Of a stretch of 35,965 nucleotides of DNA, positions 8,080 through 16,652 are shown piece by piece; the stretch's first letter is position 1; every line of letters starts with the position of its first letter. The stretch spans positions 1 to 35,965 of the forward strand of contig CAZMBO010000011.1 of assembly GCA_964564655.1 (NCBI GenBank), read 5' to 3'. A program made the translations under genes and the position numbers. The notes under the pieces were generated by a model, which was not told the origin of the DNA, searched no databases, and worked only from the letters and a program-made list of their open reading frames with translations. The stretch comes from UBA8687 sp964564655. Its GTDB lineage: Bacteria; Nitrospinota; Nitrospinia; Nitrospinales; VA-1.

Positions 8080-9654
8080 TTAAGATGCCTTCTCAATTCT
8101 AATTCTCTTCAGATACAAAAGTTCCATGGCATTGGTCTTGAATCCTCGAATATAGGGTTTTACCAAAAGGTTTTGAGCAGAAACAAATAAAGGAATCATA
8201 GGAACCTCGATTTCAGTAAGTAAAACCTGGGCTTCGTCATAAACTTTTTTTCTATCTTGCGGGTTTTTCAACGTAGACCCCCTAGCAACAAGTTGGTCAT
8301 AACGTTGATTTGCCCATCGCAGGCGGTTGTTTCCACTTGTCTTAATAAATAAATTCATGAAATTATCAGGATCCGGGAAATCAGCACCCCATCCTAGGCG
8401 GAATATTTGAGGAGGATCGAGATCTAATCGACTTAAAAACACTTTCCACTCTTGGCTTTCAAATTTAATATCTATATTTAAATGTTTTTTCCATTGGTCT
8501 TGGAGATATTCTCCCACCAATCTATTCACATCTCCGGTATTGAAAACAGCTGTAACTTTTGGGAAGTTTTTTCCATCAGCATATCCCGCATTTGCAAGTA
8601 ACGAACGGGCTTTTTGCGGATTAAATTTTGAGCCGATGCTCTCGTTGTAACCAAACATTCCCTTAGGTATCCAGGAAGATGCAGCAAGCTCACCTCCTTT
8701 AAGGATTTTGGGTATTAGGGATCTATTGATTGAGTGTGCGAGAGCTCTCCTTACCAAAATGTTGTCAAAGGGAGGTTTGGTAATATTAAAACCATAATAA
8801 TATCCTCTAAGCTGAGGTTTATTTCGATATTCAGGGCTGTTTTTATAATGTGGAATAGCAATAGGGGGCAACTCTATATAATCCAATTCTCCCGTTTCAT
8901 AGAGTGTTAATGCGGTCGTTGGTTCTTGGATTACAAAAATTTGAACTTCGTTTATTTTAGGTTTTCCTTCATAGTGTTGCGGATTAGCTTTTAAAACCAG
9001 TTTATATTCGTGCTCCCATTTTTCCAGTAGATAGGGTCCATTAGTCACCATTTTCCCAGGTTCGGTCCAATTGTCTCCGTACTTCTCAATAATGTCCTGA
9101 CGAAGTGGAAATGTAACCATAAAAGTTGTGATGCTTGGGAAATAAACAACAGGTTTCTTGAGCGTTACCTCGAGAATATCAGAAGCGAGGGCGCGAACCC
9201 CGACCTGATCACTGTTTTCGAGCGTACCAGAGTTGTATTCAAATGCATTTTTAATATCAAAAAGAAAGTAGGCATATTGAGCGGCAGTCTCTGGAGCGAG
9301 GAGTCGCTTCCAGGAATATTCAAAATCACTAGCCGTTACATTTTTTCCATCACTCCAAAAAACATCATCTCTTAGATAAAAAGTGATGGTCCGGCCTTCA
9401 TTAGAATACTCCCATCGTTTCGCGATAGCGGGAATTGGATTCAATTCAGCATCGTATTGCGTGAGCCCTTCCATCAGGTTGGTTAGAATGGTGAAAGAAA
9501 CGCTGTCTGTAGCAAGGCTTCCATCTAAAGTAGGAGGCTCATTTTTAATGGTCATTCTGAAAGTAGAAGGATCTCCAGATGGCATCCTTGTGCACCCACA
9601 TAGGACCAAAAGAAAAACACAAGTATAAATCAGCTTTGAAAAAATTATGGGCAT
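8080..9654 (-). CDS. Oligopeptide ABC transporter substrate-binding lipoprotein (SBP family 5)
   Basis: 524 aa. A short hydrophobic signal (residues 5-20) ends in the lipobox LCGC, with C21 as the lipidated residue, so the mature protein should be tethered to a membrane. The rest fits the OppA/DppA family: an early EPPTLDG segment, YDAELNPIPAIAKRWE, FYLRDDVFWSDGKNVTASDFEYSWKR-type region near residue 100, and a late LGWGADFPDPDNF segment. It would bind peptides or related solutes. No permease or ATPase gene is adjacent, so it either serves a transporter encoded elsewhere or has another role. The start at 9654 has no Shine-Dalgarno, and a promoter-like element ends only 8 nt before it. Confidence 0.92.
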   Translation of the reverse strand: MPIIFSKLIYTCVFLLVLCGCTRMPSGDPSTFRMTIKNEPPTLDGSLATDSVSFTILTNLMEGLTQYDAELNPIPAIAKRWEYSNEGRTITFYLRDDVFWSDGKNVTASDFEYSWKRLLAPETAAQYAYFLFDIKNAFEYNSGTLENSDQVGVRALASDILEVTLKKPVVYFPSITTFMVTFPLRQDIIEKYGDNWTEPGKMVTNGPYLLEKWEHEYKLVLKANPQHYEGKPKINEVQIFVIQEPTTALTLYETGELDYIELPPIAIPHYKNSPEYRNKPQLRGYYYGFNITKPPFDNILVRRALAHSINRSLIPKILKGGELAASSWIPKGMFGYNESIGSKFNPQKARSLLANAGYADGKNFPKVTAVFNTGDVNRLVGEYLQDQWKKHLNIDIKFESQEWKVFLSRLDLDPPQIFRLGWGADFPDPDNFMNLFIKTSGNNRLRWANQRYDQLVARGSTLKNPQDRKKVYDEAQVLLTEIEVPMIPLFVSAQNLLVKPYIRGFKTNAMELLYLKRIRIEKAS

Positions 9655-9953
9655 GTAAAATAGGTATAAAAACTAGGAGTTATTGGTTCAAAGATTTAAC
9701 GTATTTATCCACAATTTACTGATACTATTAGCTAAATCACGTTAGGACATTGCGATTTTTGCTTCCAATTAAGTTCTAAATTGCTGCATTCCGCACTATT
9801 CTATATATTTATTAATTATTTACCCAATAAATTTAAAGGATTTCCCCGTAATTCTGAGAAGAATAAATTGAATTAGCTGAAATCGGCATTTAACTCTTTA
9901 CTTTTTAACTCACCTTTATAAAATGAATCCTTTTACTTTTAAGCGGATTGAAA
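9655..9953. other. 299-bp AT-rich intergenic region with one consensus DnaA box
   Basis: Divergent spacer between the binding lipoprotein and the LRR genes. It holds a leftward promoter candidate (9663-9691) and one exact TTATCCACA (9705-9713). I see no cluster of DnaA boxes, no 13-mer series and no RNA gene. A 12-codon frame (9923-9961, +) overlaps the LRR start. Confidence 0.6.
9663..9691 (-). promoter_or_regulatory. Candidate promoter of the binding lipoprotein, possibly leaderless
   Basis: Minus-strand TTGAAC (9691-9686), 17-nt spacer, TATACC (9668-9663). The predicted start (about 9656) falls within 2 nt of the ATG at 9654, and no Shine-Dalgarno is present. Confidence 0.35.
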
Positions 9954-10619
9954 ATGGCTGAAGACATCTCCTATATTAGGAAATGGATAAAGAGAGGCTT
10001 AAGCAAAGATAAAAAGACTCTGGATTTTTCCAATAAGGGAATTGACAACTTAATAGCTGAAGAATTGGCTGAGAATGTTGCGCTCCCTGATATTGAGATT
10101 TTATATTTGCATACAAATAAAATTAAGGACGAAGGCCTTGAAGAGCTTGCAAATTCCGAATTTTTTGAGCCCTTGAAAGAACTATGGGTTTATGAAAATA
10201 AAATTGGCGACAATGGAGCTGTTGCCTTGGCAGAATCCGATAATGTGCTCCAATTAAGGTATTTAAGTTTGTATACGAACAGGGTTGGAGATGATGGAGC
10301 CATTGCATTGGCAAACTCTAAAAACCTAAAAAACTTGGAGACCCTTGATTTATCTTTTAATAGGATTGGAGATCTAGGAGCCGAAGCATTGGCAAAATCA
10401 ACCTGTTTAAAAAACCTAAAAGCCTTACATCTCGATGCTAATCGCATTGGGTTCAAAGGAATGCAAGCTTTGGCTGAGCTTTCAGGATTACAAAATCTTG
10501 AAACGCTAAATATTACATATAACCTAGTTCATCCTCAGGGCCTTGCACTATTAGATAATTCGGAACGCTTGCAGAACTTGGGTAAGGTAAAAACAGATCT
10601 CCTTAAGGCCAAAGACTAG
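9954..10619 (+). CDS. Leucine-rich repeat protein (ribonuclease-inhibitor-like), first of a pair
   Basis: 221 aa from ATG 9954; a TTG two codons earlier (9948) is the alternative start. After a basic N-terminal segment (residues 1-25) come about six LRR units of roughly 25-28 residues with the consensus LxxLxLxxNxIGDxGAxALAxS, the RI-like subtype best known from eukaryotes. No signal peptide or membrane segment is visible, so it is probably cytoplasmic and binds a protein partner. The last repeat (LNITYNLVHPQGLALLDNS) is diverged and acts as a cap. The next gene, another LRR protein, starts 3 nt after the stop, which indicates co-transcription. Ligand unknown. Confidence 0.85.
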   Translation: MAEDISYIRKWIKRGLSKDKKTLDFSNKGIDNLIAEELAENVALPDIEILYLHTNKIKDEGLEELANSEFFEPLKELWVYENKIGDNGAVALAESDNVLQLRYLSLYTNRVGDDGAIALANSKNLKNLETLDLSFNRIGDLGAEALAKSTCLKNLKALHLDANRIGFKGMQALAELSGLQNLETLNITYNLVHPQGLALLDNSERLQNLGKVKTDLLKAKD

Positions 10620-10622
10620 ATC

Positions 10623-12101
10623 ATGCCAACCGTAAATAAAGAGTCCAATTTCATACTTAATTTAAATAAACAATTGGTTCGAAAGGATCCAGTTTTGGAT
10701 TTGAGTTATGAACGAATGGGAGATGCGGGTATCACATTTATTTGCCAATCAAAAAATCTGTCTCATGTAAGAGAACTTGATTTAAGCTGGAACAAAATTT
10801 CTGATCTGGGGCTACAAAAACTAGCAGACTGTAATTCCCTGAAAAGTTTGACTCATCTGATTTTGAACTCGAATGAAATTGCCGATGGTGGAGCTCAGAG
10901 TCTTAGTGCATCTAAAAATTTACCAAAATTAAAATATTTGGAATTAGCCTATAATCGTATCACTCAATTCGGAGCCCTGAGTCTTGTTAAATCTTTCCAA
11001 CTACGAAACTTACATTTACTTGATTTGGAAATGAACTGTGTTGGGGAAAATAAATCTAATAATTTCCCTGATGGCACAGCAATTCCTGAACTAAAAATTT
11101 TGAACCTCAGAAAAAATCAAATAGGAGATGATGCCCTTATAAACTGGGCCCAGTCTGGTGGATTTGAAGGATTAGATCATTTGAACCTAGGCTGGAACAA
11201 AATATCGGATGAAGGGGCCAAGATTCTTGCAAATTCTCCTACATTAAAACCCTTACGCACCTTGATTCTGGATTCAAATCATATCGGCGATTCTGGCTCG
11301 TTAAGGCTGGCTCAGTCTAAAAACTTAACCAACCTGAAAAATCTCAATATGGCCGACAACAATTTTAAATCCAATGGAGAATCTGCATTATTAGATTTGC
11401 GCACGCGAAATTTAGTAGAAAAGATAACGGCTAATAAAAGCCTGAACCTAAATGTTCTGTATTTAAGAAACAAAGATATTAAAGCATTGTCTTTATACCA
11501 AAAATTGCAAGAGGTTATTTCTTTATCATTGCGTAATAATCTATTCAACCATCAAGGTTTGGGTGATTTAGCAACATCTCCTTTTGTTATAAATATAGAA
11601 AGCTTGAATCTGATGGACAATTCAATTGGAGATAAAGGGGTCTTTCTGCTAAGTGAGTCTAAGTCCATGACTAAACTTCAAGCGCTGAACCTGGAAAATA
11701 CAGGAATATCCTCTACTGGAATATTGGCTCTATCTCAGTCGCCTTATTTGAAAAATCTACAGAAATTGAATGTAAATGGGAATTCAATTGATAAGAAAGG
11801 ATTTCTGTTAATTGCCAAGTCTGAAAATTTTAAAAAATTGAAAGTTTTAAAAATTTCTGGAGTTTCAATGGGAGACGAGGGTTTTCAATCCATCATCAAT
11901 TCTAATTCATTAAAGCAACTGGAAGAATTGGAGGTTGCAGGAAATTCTATTTCAAGAAAGGGTCTATTGAGGCTGGCAAAATCTACCCTACTCCCCCAAC
12001 TGAAAAAGCTAGACCTTCGCAGGAACAGTCTTCTTGATGACGACCAATTATTCCTTTCCCAGTCCTCTGAGTTTGGCAACTTAAAATCAATACGGTTTTA
12101 A
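10623..12101 (+). CDS. Leucine-rich repeat protein (ribonuclease-inhibitor-like), second of a pair
   Basis: 492 aa, almost entirely LRR units of 25-28 residues (about sixteen to seventeen), each close to L.xLxLxxNxIxDxGxxxLAxS. Examples are LRELDLSWNKISDLGLQKLA near residue 50 and LDHLNLGWNKISDEGAKILA near 190. Around residues 255-285 the pattern breaks (NNFKSNGESALLDLRTRNLVEK), dividing the solenoid into two blocks. No signal peptide, enzyme domain or membrane helix is visible. ATG 10623 lies 3 nt after the stop of the sister gene. The two proteins share repeat type and probably arose by duplication and repeat expansion. A protein-binding scaffold role is inferred. Confidence 0.87.
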   Translation: MPTVNKESNFILNLNKQLVRKDPVLDLSYERMGDAGITFICQSKNLSHVRELDLSWNKISDLGLQKLADCNSLKSLTHLILNSNEIADGGAQSLSASKNLPKLKYLELAYNRITQFGALSLVKSFQLRNLHLLDLEMNCVGENKSNNFPDGTAIPELKILNLRKNQIGDDALINWAQSGGFEGLDHLNLGWNKISDEGAKILANSPTLKPLRTLILDSNHIGDSGSLRLAQSKNLTNLKNLNMADNNFKSNGESALLDLRTRNLVEKITANKSLNLNVLYLRNKDIKALSLYQKLQEVISLSLRNNLFNHQGLGDLATSPFVINIESLNLMDNSIGDKGVFLLSESKSMTKLQALNLENTGISSTGILALSQSPYLKNLQKLNVNGNSIDKKGFLLIAKSENFKKLKVLKISGVSMGDEGFQSIINSNSLKQLEELEVAGNSISRKGLLRLAKSTLLPQLKKLDLRRNSLLDDDQLFLSQSSEFGNLKSIRF

Positions 12102-12224
12102 TTGTCAACTTAAAGAATGCATCCGATAAACTGTTTACCTAGCGCTTTCTAATATAATCGCACGTTTACACGCTTCCTTATTGTCTCACCTTATAATTTA
12201 AAATGATTCTATCCGAAAACAAAA

Positions 12225-12261
12225 AGGCAGGCAGGGAATAGACCTAGGTTAGGCAGGCAGG
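12225..12261. repeat. 11-bp direct repeat at the kamA 3' end
   Basis: AGGCAGGCAGG occurs at 12225-12235 and again at 12251-12261, the second copy encoding the end of KamA. The copies start 26 bp apart. It may be a small local duplication. Confidence 0.5.
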
Positions 12262-13376
12262 TGGCAAATATCCTGTAAAGATACTTTGTTTTCAGACCTT
12301 CCATTTGAAGATCCGTTTTTCTGATTTGACTGGATATAGCGAAAAACTTTACCTTGATAATTAGTAATCACCACTTCCTCATTCGTATGCTCAATAACAC
12401 TATTAGGTAGGAGTCTTACCTTACCTCCGCCTCCGGGAGCGTCAATCACAAAAAAGGGCACGGCCATGCCTGATGTATGCCCCATTAGGTCTTTAATTAT
12501 ATCGAGACCTTTTTGTACCGAGGTACGCAAATGGTCTGTTCCTTCTGTCATATCAGCCTGGTAGATATAATAGGGTTTAATGCGGTTCTTCAATAATTTT
12601 TGCATCAATTCCTTCATCGTTGCCGAGTCATCATTGACGCCTTTGAGTAATACTGTTTGGCTTCCTAAAGGAATCCCAATATCAGCCAACATGGCACACG
12701 CTTTCTCAACTTCAGGAGTTAATTCCAAGGGGTGATTGAAATGCATATTGAAATATAGTGGATGATATTTTTTCAAAATAGAACACAGGTTTTCTGTAAT
12801 CCTTGCCGGAAGCGTGCCGGGAACGCGAGTACCGATGCGGAAGATCTCCAAATGCGGTATTGCTCTCAATTCACTGAAAATACGATCTAGTTCTTTATCA
12901 GGGACGAGAAGTGGGTCGCCTCCAGACATGATTACATCTCGAATTTCCGAATGGTTACGAATATACTCTATCCCTTGTCTTAAAGTTTCGCGGGTGACTA
13001 TTCCAGGAAAACCAATTTTTCGTTTACGAGTACAAAATCGGCAAACAACGGGGCATTGATTATTGATCATCAATAATACGCGGTCTGGGTAACGATGAAT
13101 CAGCTCTGGCACAGGCATATCGCCTTCTTCGTTAAGAGGGTCGGATATCAAACCCTCTTGAACAAAATCATCTAATTCTTCAATGGTTGGGACCACTTGT
13201 TTCCATAATGGATCATTAGAACTTTTGATTTGATCAAAAAAATAGGAATTGATTCGAATAGGGTAATTTTCACGAACCTCTTCCAGTTTTTCCCTGTATT
13301 CATCTGATTCGGGAATAAAAGGAAGGTCTTTAACTTTAACCGCACTCTGGCTGAGTTGTTTTTGCCATAATTCCAT
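12249..13376 (-). CDS. kamA: Lysine 2,3-aminomutase (radical SAM, PLP)
   Basis: 375 aa. The radical SAM cluster motif CPVVCRFC gives C108, C112 and C115. The PLP-binding lysine is K319 in DAPGGGGK. Two aspartates that contact the substrate side amino group in clostridial KAM (its D293 and D330) appear conserved at D275 (YQADM) and D312 (VIDAP), which favours lysine over glutamate as substrate. The enzyme moves the alpha-amino group of L-lysine to the beta carbon, giving beta-lysine, a precursor of an osmolyte and of the EF-P modification. It is last in an operon with glutaredoxin (23 nt upstream) and an ATP-grasp-like gene. No AblB acetyltransferase or EpmA is nearby. AAGG lies 6 nt before the ATG. 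EpmB is the main alternative. Confidence 0.9.
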   Translation of the reverse strand: MELWQKQLSQSAVKVKDLPFIPESDEYREKLEEVRENYPIRINSYFFDQIKSSNDPLWKQVVPTIEELDDFVQEGLISDPLNEEGDMPVPELIHRYPDRVLLMINNQCPVVCRFCTRKRKIGFPGIVTRETLRQGIEYIRNHSEIRDVIMSGGDPLLVPDKELDRIFSELRAIPHLEIFRIGTRVPGTLPARITENLCSILKKYHPLYFNMHFNHPLELTPEVEKACAMLADIGIPLGSQTVLLKGVNDDSATMKELMQKLLKNRIKPYYIYQADMTEGTDHLRTSVQKGLDIIKDLMGHTSGMAVPFFVIDAPGGGGKVRLLPNSVIEHTNEEVVITNYQGKVFRYIQSNQKNGSSNGRSENKVSLQDICHLPA

Positions 13377-13399
13377 GAGTTACCTTCAGTATGTGGAAA

Positions 13400-13636
13400 T
13401 CAAGAGTTAACAGGATAGGTCTTTTTCAGGTAATCGATAATTTCGTATTCGTCTGCCAAAATCTTATCACCATCAACTAAAACGGGAACGGTAGTTTGTC
13501 CTGAAACTTCATAAACCTCTTTACGCTCGGGATGCGACCAAGAAACATCTATTTTTTCATATTCAAGACCGATTTGCGCCAGCTTGTTTCTCACCATAGC
13601 GCAATAACCACAGCCATCAATATTATACAGCTTCAT
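13400..13636 (-). CDS. Glutaredoxin-like protein
   Basis: 78 aa, a minimal thioredoxin-fold protein. The redox motif is C9-G-Y-C12 near the N-terminus and the cis-proline segment is TTVPVLVDG (about 48-56), as in glutaredoxins and GST N-terminal domains. CGYC differs from the classic CPYC. The start ATG at 13636 follows AAGGA by 6 nt, and that site overlaps the stop region of the upstream gene only 9 nt away, so translation is probably coupled. Placement before kamA suggests a redox or iron-sulfur service role for the radical SAM enzyme or the ATP-grasp product, by inference. Confidence 0.85.
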   Translation of the reverse strand: MKLYNIDGCGYCAMVRNKLAQIGLEYEKIDVSWSHPERKEVYEVSGQTTVPVLVDGDKILADEYEIIDYLKKTYPVNS

Positions 13637-13645
13637 TTGAAGTCC

Positions 13646-15025
13646 TTAAAATATCTTTGTTGCACAAGGGACCATAATGGCATCTACCATGCCATGAATT
13701 TTCTTTTTATCCTGGGGACAAAGTGTAGCTAGAACCCCCCCCAATTGAGTCGATTCACCTAATACAAAATAATAGGGTGTTAATCTCACTCGGCTTGTCA
13801 TTATTTCGATTTTATCCTTACCCGTATTCAAATACCGGGCTTCAACCTTTTTTCCTTTATAAAACTTTTGTAAAACCGAAGGTTGATCGGGAAAGTGCTG
13901 CAAACTTTTAGTCAAAGTTTGTTGCCAGATATCACTAGACACATCGTGTCCTACCACCACTCCTCGACTGCCCCACGATTGTGGGGAAAAACCTGAGGGC
14001 TTGATCACCATTTCCCTTTCTTTTTGCGTCATAGGGAATAACTCCTTCCAATCTCTCACTTGATTCCCCTTGACTTCAAGATTAGGGATCACCCCATGTG
14101 GCGGAAGGGGTCTGGAATCAAGAATCCAGGTTTCTGGAATTAGATGAGTTAGAGCAGTAAAAGTTTCAAAGCCCAGGGCTTTTTCCCAATCTGATCTTAA
14201 AGAAGGATGGGAAAATAGGGCAAAACTTAGCTTTTCTTCTAACCAGGGCTTGTAGGGAGGGGTGGTAGTCACCTGCCCCTTTTTATTCGCATAGAGAAGT
14301 AATTCTGATTTAGGGATATTTTTGAGATCAAATAACTCGAAAAAACGATATAAAACATCAACTCGAACCCATTTTCCGACGTCCATCACAAAAAGACCTT
14401 CGTCCCTAAAACTCACATCCTTAGGGTGAACCACATATACTCCCTTATCATTTAAAAGAGACGCTAGAAATTGCATCTCACTGAGGTAATCTTTAGCCTC
14501 ATCGGAGACAACAATAGCAACATTGGGAGTGGGTTCTTTGGCGACCGATTCCGCCATTTTATAAAAAAGGAAAGGAATACCCGCTCCCGTAATTTTCCAG
14601 GAAGGGTCTTCATAAATAGACATGAGAGCAGCAGTCAACCCGAACCCTCCCGGAACCGAATCCAATTCTGTGACAACAAATCCTGTTTCGGTAGGTATAA
14701 CATCGGGTCTTATTATTCCTGGCAATGCCTGGCGCATTCTTTTCATACGCCCGAACTCGATCAGTTCCTGAGGCTTTCCTGCATCAAGATATTTTGCAAT
14801 CCAAGGATGAAAATTTCCTTTGACGCTATCTAAATAAAATCGATTAAGAACGGAATAAAACTTGAGAAGGTGTGGGCCGAGTTCATGAAAAAAAGTATTT
14901 TCTTCTTGAGAAAGAAAATAAGGTTCTGGAGAAACCCTCCAAGTATTCTCAGAATCGGAAAATAGTCCGGCCTGCTTCAGAGAGGCCTTTATATCCACAC
15001 ATGCTTTTTCGGGTTGAGCAATCAT
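13646..15025 (-). CDS. ATP-grasp-like protein, putative amide ligase
   Basis: 459 aa. I recognise only parts. A segment near residue 118 (VVTELDSVPGGFG) resembles the acidic/glycine motif of circularly permuted ATP-grasp proteins. Near 342-358 MVIKPSGFSPQSWGSRGVVVG resembles the ATP-binding lysine and glycine loop. The protein has no signal peptide or membrane helix. ATP-grasp enzymes join a carboxylate to an amine through an acyl phosphate; if this one does, beta-lysine from the downstream kamA is an attractive substrate, but that is inference. It is the first gene of the operon, followed after 9 nt by glutaredoxin. The ATG at 15025 has no clear Shine-Dalgarno. Confidence 0.6.
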   Translation of the reverse strand: MIAQPEKACVDIKASLKQAGLFSDSENTWRVSPEPYFLSQEENTFFHELGPHLLKFYSVLNRFYLDSVKGNFHPWIAKYLDAGKPQELIEFGRMKRMRQALPGIIRPDVIPTETGFVVTELDSVPGGFGLTAALMSIYEDPSWKITGAGIPFLFYKMAESVAKEPTPNVAIVVSDEAKDYLSEMQFLASLLNDKGVYVVHPKDVSFRDEGLFVMDVGKWVRVDVLYRFFELFDLKNIPKSELLLYANKKGQVTTTPPYKPWLEEKLSFALFSHPSLRSDWEKALGFETFTALTHLIPETWILDSRPLPPHGVIPNLEVKGNQVRDWKELFPMTQKEREMVIKPSGFSPQSWGSRGVVVGHDVSSDIWQQTLTKSLQHFPDQPSVLQKFYKGKKVEARYLNTGKDKIEIMTSRVRLTPYYFVLGESTQLGGVLATLCPQDKKKIHGMVDAIMVPCATKIF

Positions 15026-15139
15026 GAGTTTTTAGACTAAAAAATAAAATAGTAATTGTCAAATTTTCAACTTTAAATAAAAAGTTTAATGCCAGATGTT
15101 ACAATACCATCTTTAATTCTAACGGAACGATAAATAAAT

Positions 15140-15820
15140 ATGTCTCATCAACTTCAAACTGGAATGACAATACCTGTTTTTCCGCTCCCAGCAACAGTAT
15201 TCTATCCAGGAACACTTTTACCCCTACATATCTTCGAGCCACGATACCGAGCGATGACGGCCGATGCGCTGGAAGGAAAACGTATAATAGGGATGGTACT
15301 CCTGAAATCCAATTGGGAAAAAGATTATTTCGGAAAACCACAAATATTCCATACGGGTTGCGTTGGAAACATTGAGAAAGAGATCAAGCATCCCGACGGT
15401 AAATACAATTTTACATTGACGGGTCTTCGTCGGTTTCGCATTATTAGGGAGGAAGAGGGAAAACTCTATCGCCAAGCGAAAATAGAATTGTTGGAAGAAA
15501 AAAACGAGCAGGATTTCTTTGAAAATCAACCTAACGAGTGCCGGGAAAAACTCATTGAGAGTTTTCGTGAATTTATAAGATTCATCCCCGAAGGTAATTC
15601 AAACAAAAAAGAACCTGATTGGGATCTGGGCGCAAAACTCAGTGAGTTTGTTGACCGATTCGCCTACCAGCTCGATCTTTCTCTTGAACAAAAGCAAAGT
15701 TTTCTTGAGGAACAAGATGTCCTCAAACGCGTAGAATTTCTTCACTCGTTCCTAAAAATGAAAATCGATCTGGTCCATCTTTCAAAAATGCGTGCCACCC
15801 ACGATCCCCGCTGGAACTAG
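15140..15820 (+). CDS. Lon N-terminal (substrate-binding) domain protein
   Basis: 226 aa with no ATPase or protease domain. The N-terminal part IPVFPLPATVFYPGTLLPLHIFEPRYR (residues about 10-36) is the hallmark of the LON substrate-binding domain (PF02190), followed by GVLKxx-type strands such as GCVGNIEKEIKHPDGKYNFTLTGLRRFRI. The C-terminal half (about 110-226) is helical and charged. Stand-alone LON-domain proteins are widespread and poorly understood; a role in protein quality control is inferred only. The gene diverges from the ATP-grasp/kamA operon across 114 bp and converges on the DDAH-like gene. No good ribosome site precedes the ATG. Confidence 0.88.
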   Translation: MSHQLQTGMTIPVFPLPATVFYPGTLLPLHIFEPRYRAMTADALEGKRIIGMVLLKSNWEKDYFGKPQIFHTGCVGNIEKEIKHPDGKYNFTLTGLRRFRIIREEEGKLYRQAKIELLEEKNEQDFFENQPNECREKLIESFREFIRFIPEGNSNKKEPDWDLGAKLSEFVDRFAYQLDLSLEQKQSFLEEQDVLKRVEFLHSFLKMKIDLVHLSKMRATHDPRWN

Positions 15821-15871
15821 ACAAAAGACGCCCGGCAGAAATAAAACTCTGCATTTCTGCAATATCAATTC

Positions 15872-16633
15872 TCAATTTTCTGAGGGAATAATCAAACTCA
15901 AACAAGTAATACCTCCATCGGCTTTTTCGAATTCGCTCATTTCCAACTCAATAGTCTCAAAACCATATTGGCGAATTTTTTCGTTCACCTTTTGGAACCC
16001 GGTAGGCATAATTACTCGGTTTCCTAACGCTAGACAATTCGCAGAGTAGGAATCTCTTTCTTCCACTTCAATCCATTGAAAATTTTTAAAAGCGCTGGTC
16101 TCTACTCTTTCAGGATTTATGAGTAAAATATTATTTCCTAAATAACTGACTGCACTTTTCAGGTGCAATCCTTTAATAACGGGTATGGGAACCATCTTTT
16201 TACAAATCTGTTTGGATAAAAACTTAGCAGCCTTCGCATCCGTTCGGCTCGTTAAACCTATATAAACTGCTTCTGGAGTGCTTAGAATATCTCCTCCATC
16301 TAAATAGGGTTGCAGTTGTAGAAGTTTAAGGTGATCTTTTAGTATCTTTGCAACCGACTCCACTTCGTTTCGGCGGCTTTTTTCTTTCGTGGAACATAAG
16401 AATGCAGTCTCACCAAAAATAAAAGCGGTGTCTTCGACAAAAGTTGAGTCGGGAAGAGAATCTTCAGGGGGCAAGGAAAGGATTTTACCTCCTATTTGCT
16501 GTAACGTAGCCACATAATTCTGGTGCTGACTTAACGCTCTGAAATAATTGATTCCTTTTTTCTGAGGGTGATTGGAAATAGCTTGCGGAAAGCTGATTCC
16601 TGGCGGCCTCACCAATGCAGTGAAGGATTGCAT
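15872..16633 (-). CDS. Dimethylarginine dimethylaminohydrolase-like (amidinotransferase superfamily)
   Basis: 253 aa, typical DDAH length. The N-terminus (FTALVRPP), the FVEDTAF motif (E67, D68), the LDGGD strand (D112), the GLHLKSAVSYLG segment with candidate catalytic His H157, and the C-terminal GGITCLSL with candidate nucleophile C244 all match the family, which hydrolyses guanidino groups (dimethylarginine or related compounds to citrulline-type products). Bacterial members vary in substrate, so the exact compound is uncertain. AGGAAG lies 4-5 nt before the ATG. It follows the GGCT-like gene by 19 nt on the same strand. Confidence 0.9.
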   Translation of the reverse strand: MQSFTALVRPPGISFPQAISNHPQKKGINYFRALSQHQNYVATLQQIGGKILSLPPEDSLPDSTFVEDTAFIFGETAFLCSTKEKSRRNEVESVAKILKDHLKLLQLQPYLDGGDILSTPEAVYIGLTSRTDAKAAKFLSKQICKKMVPIPVIKGLHLKSAVSYLGNNILLINPERVETSAFKNFQWIEVEERDSYSANCLALGNRVIMPTGFQKVNEKIRQYGFETIELEMSEFEKADGGITCLSLIIPSEN

Positions 16634-16652
16634 GATTCTTCCTAAAGCGGAC

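Noticed and set aside
9705..9713. Perfect DnaA box TTATCCACA as an origin of replication
   Set aside because: Only one box is present, with no repeated boxes, no AT-rich 13-mers in series and no dnaA or dnaN nearby.
9923..9961. 12-codon upstream frame overlapping the first LRR start
   Set aside because: No Shine-Dalgarno and such short overlaps arise often by chance in AT-rich sequence.
15835..15860. GCAGAAA/TTTCTGC hairpin as terminator between the Lon-domain and DDAH-like genes
   Set aside because: Loop of 12 nt and no T-run on either strand at the stem base.
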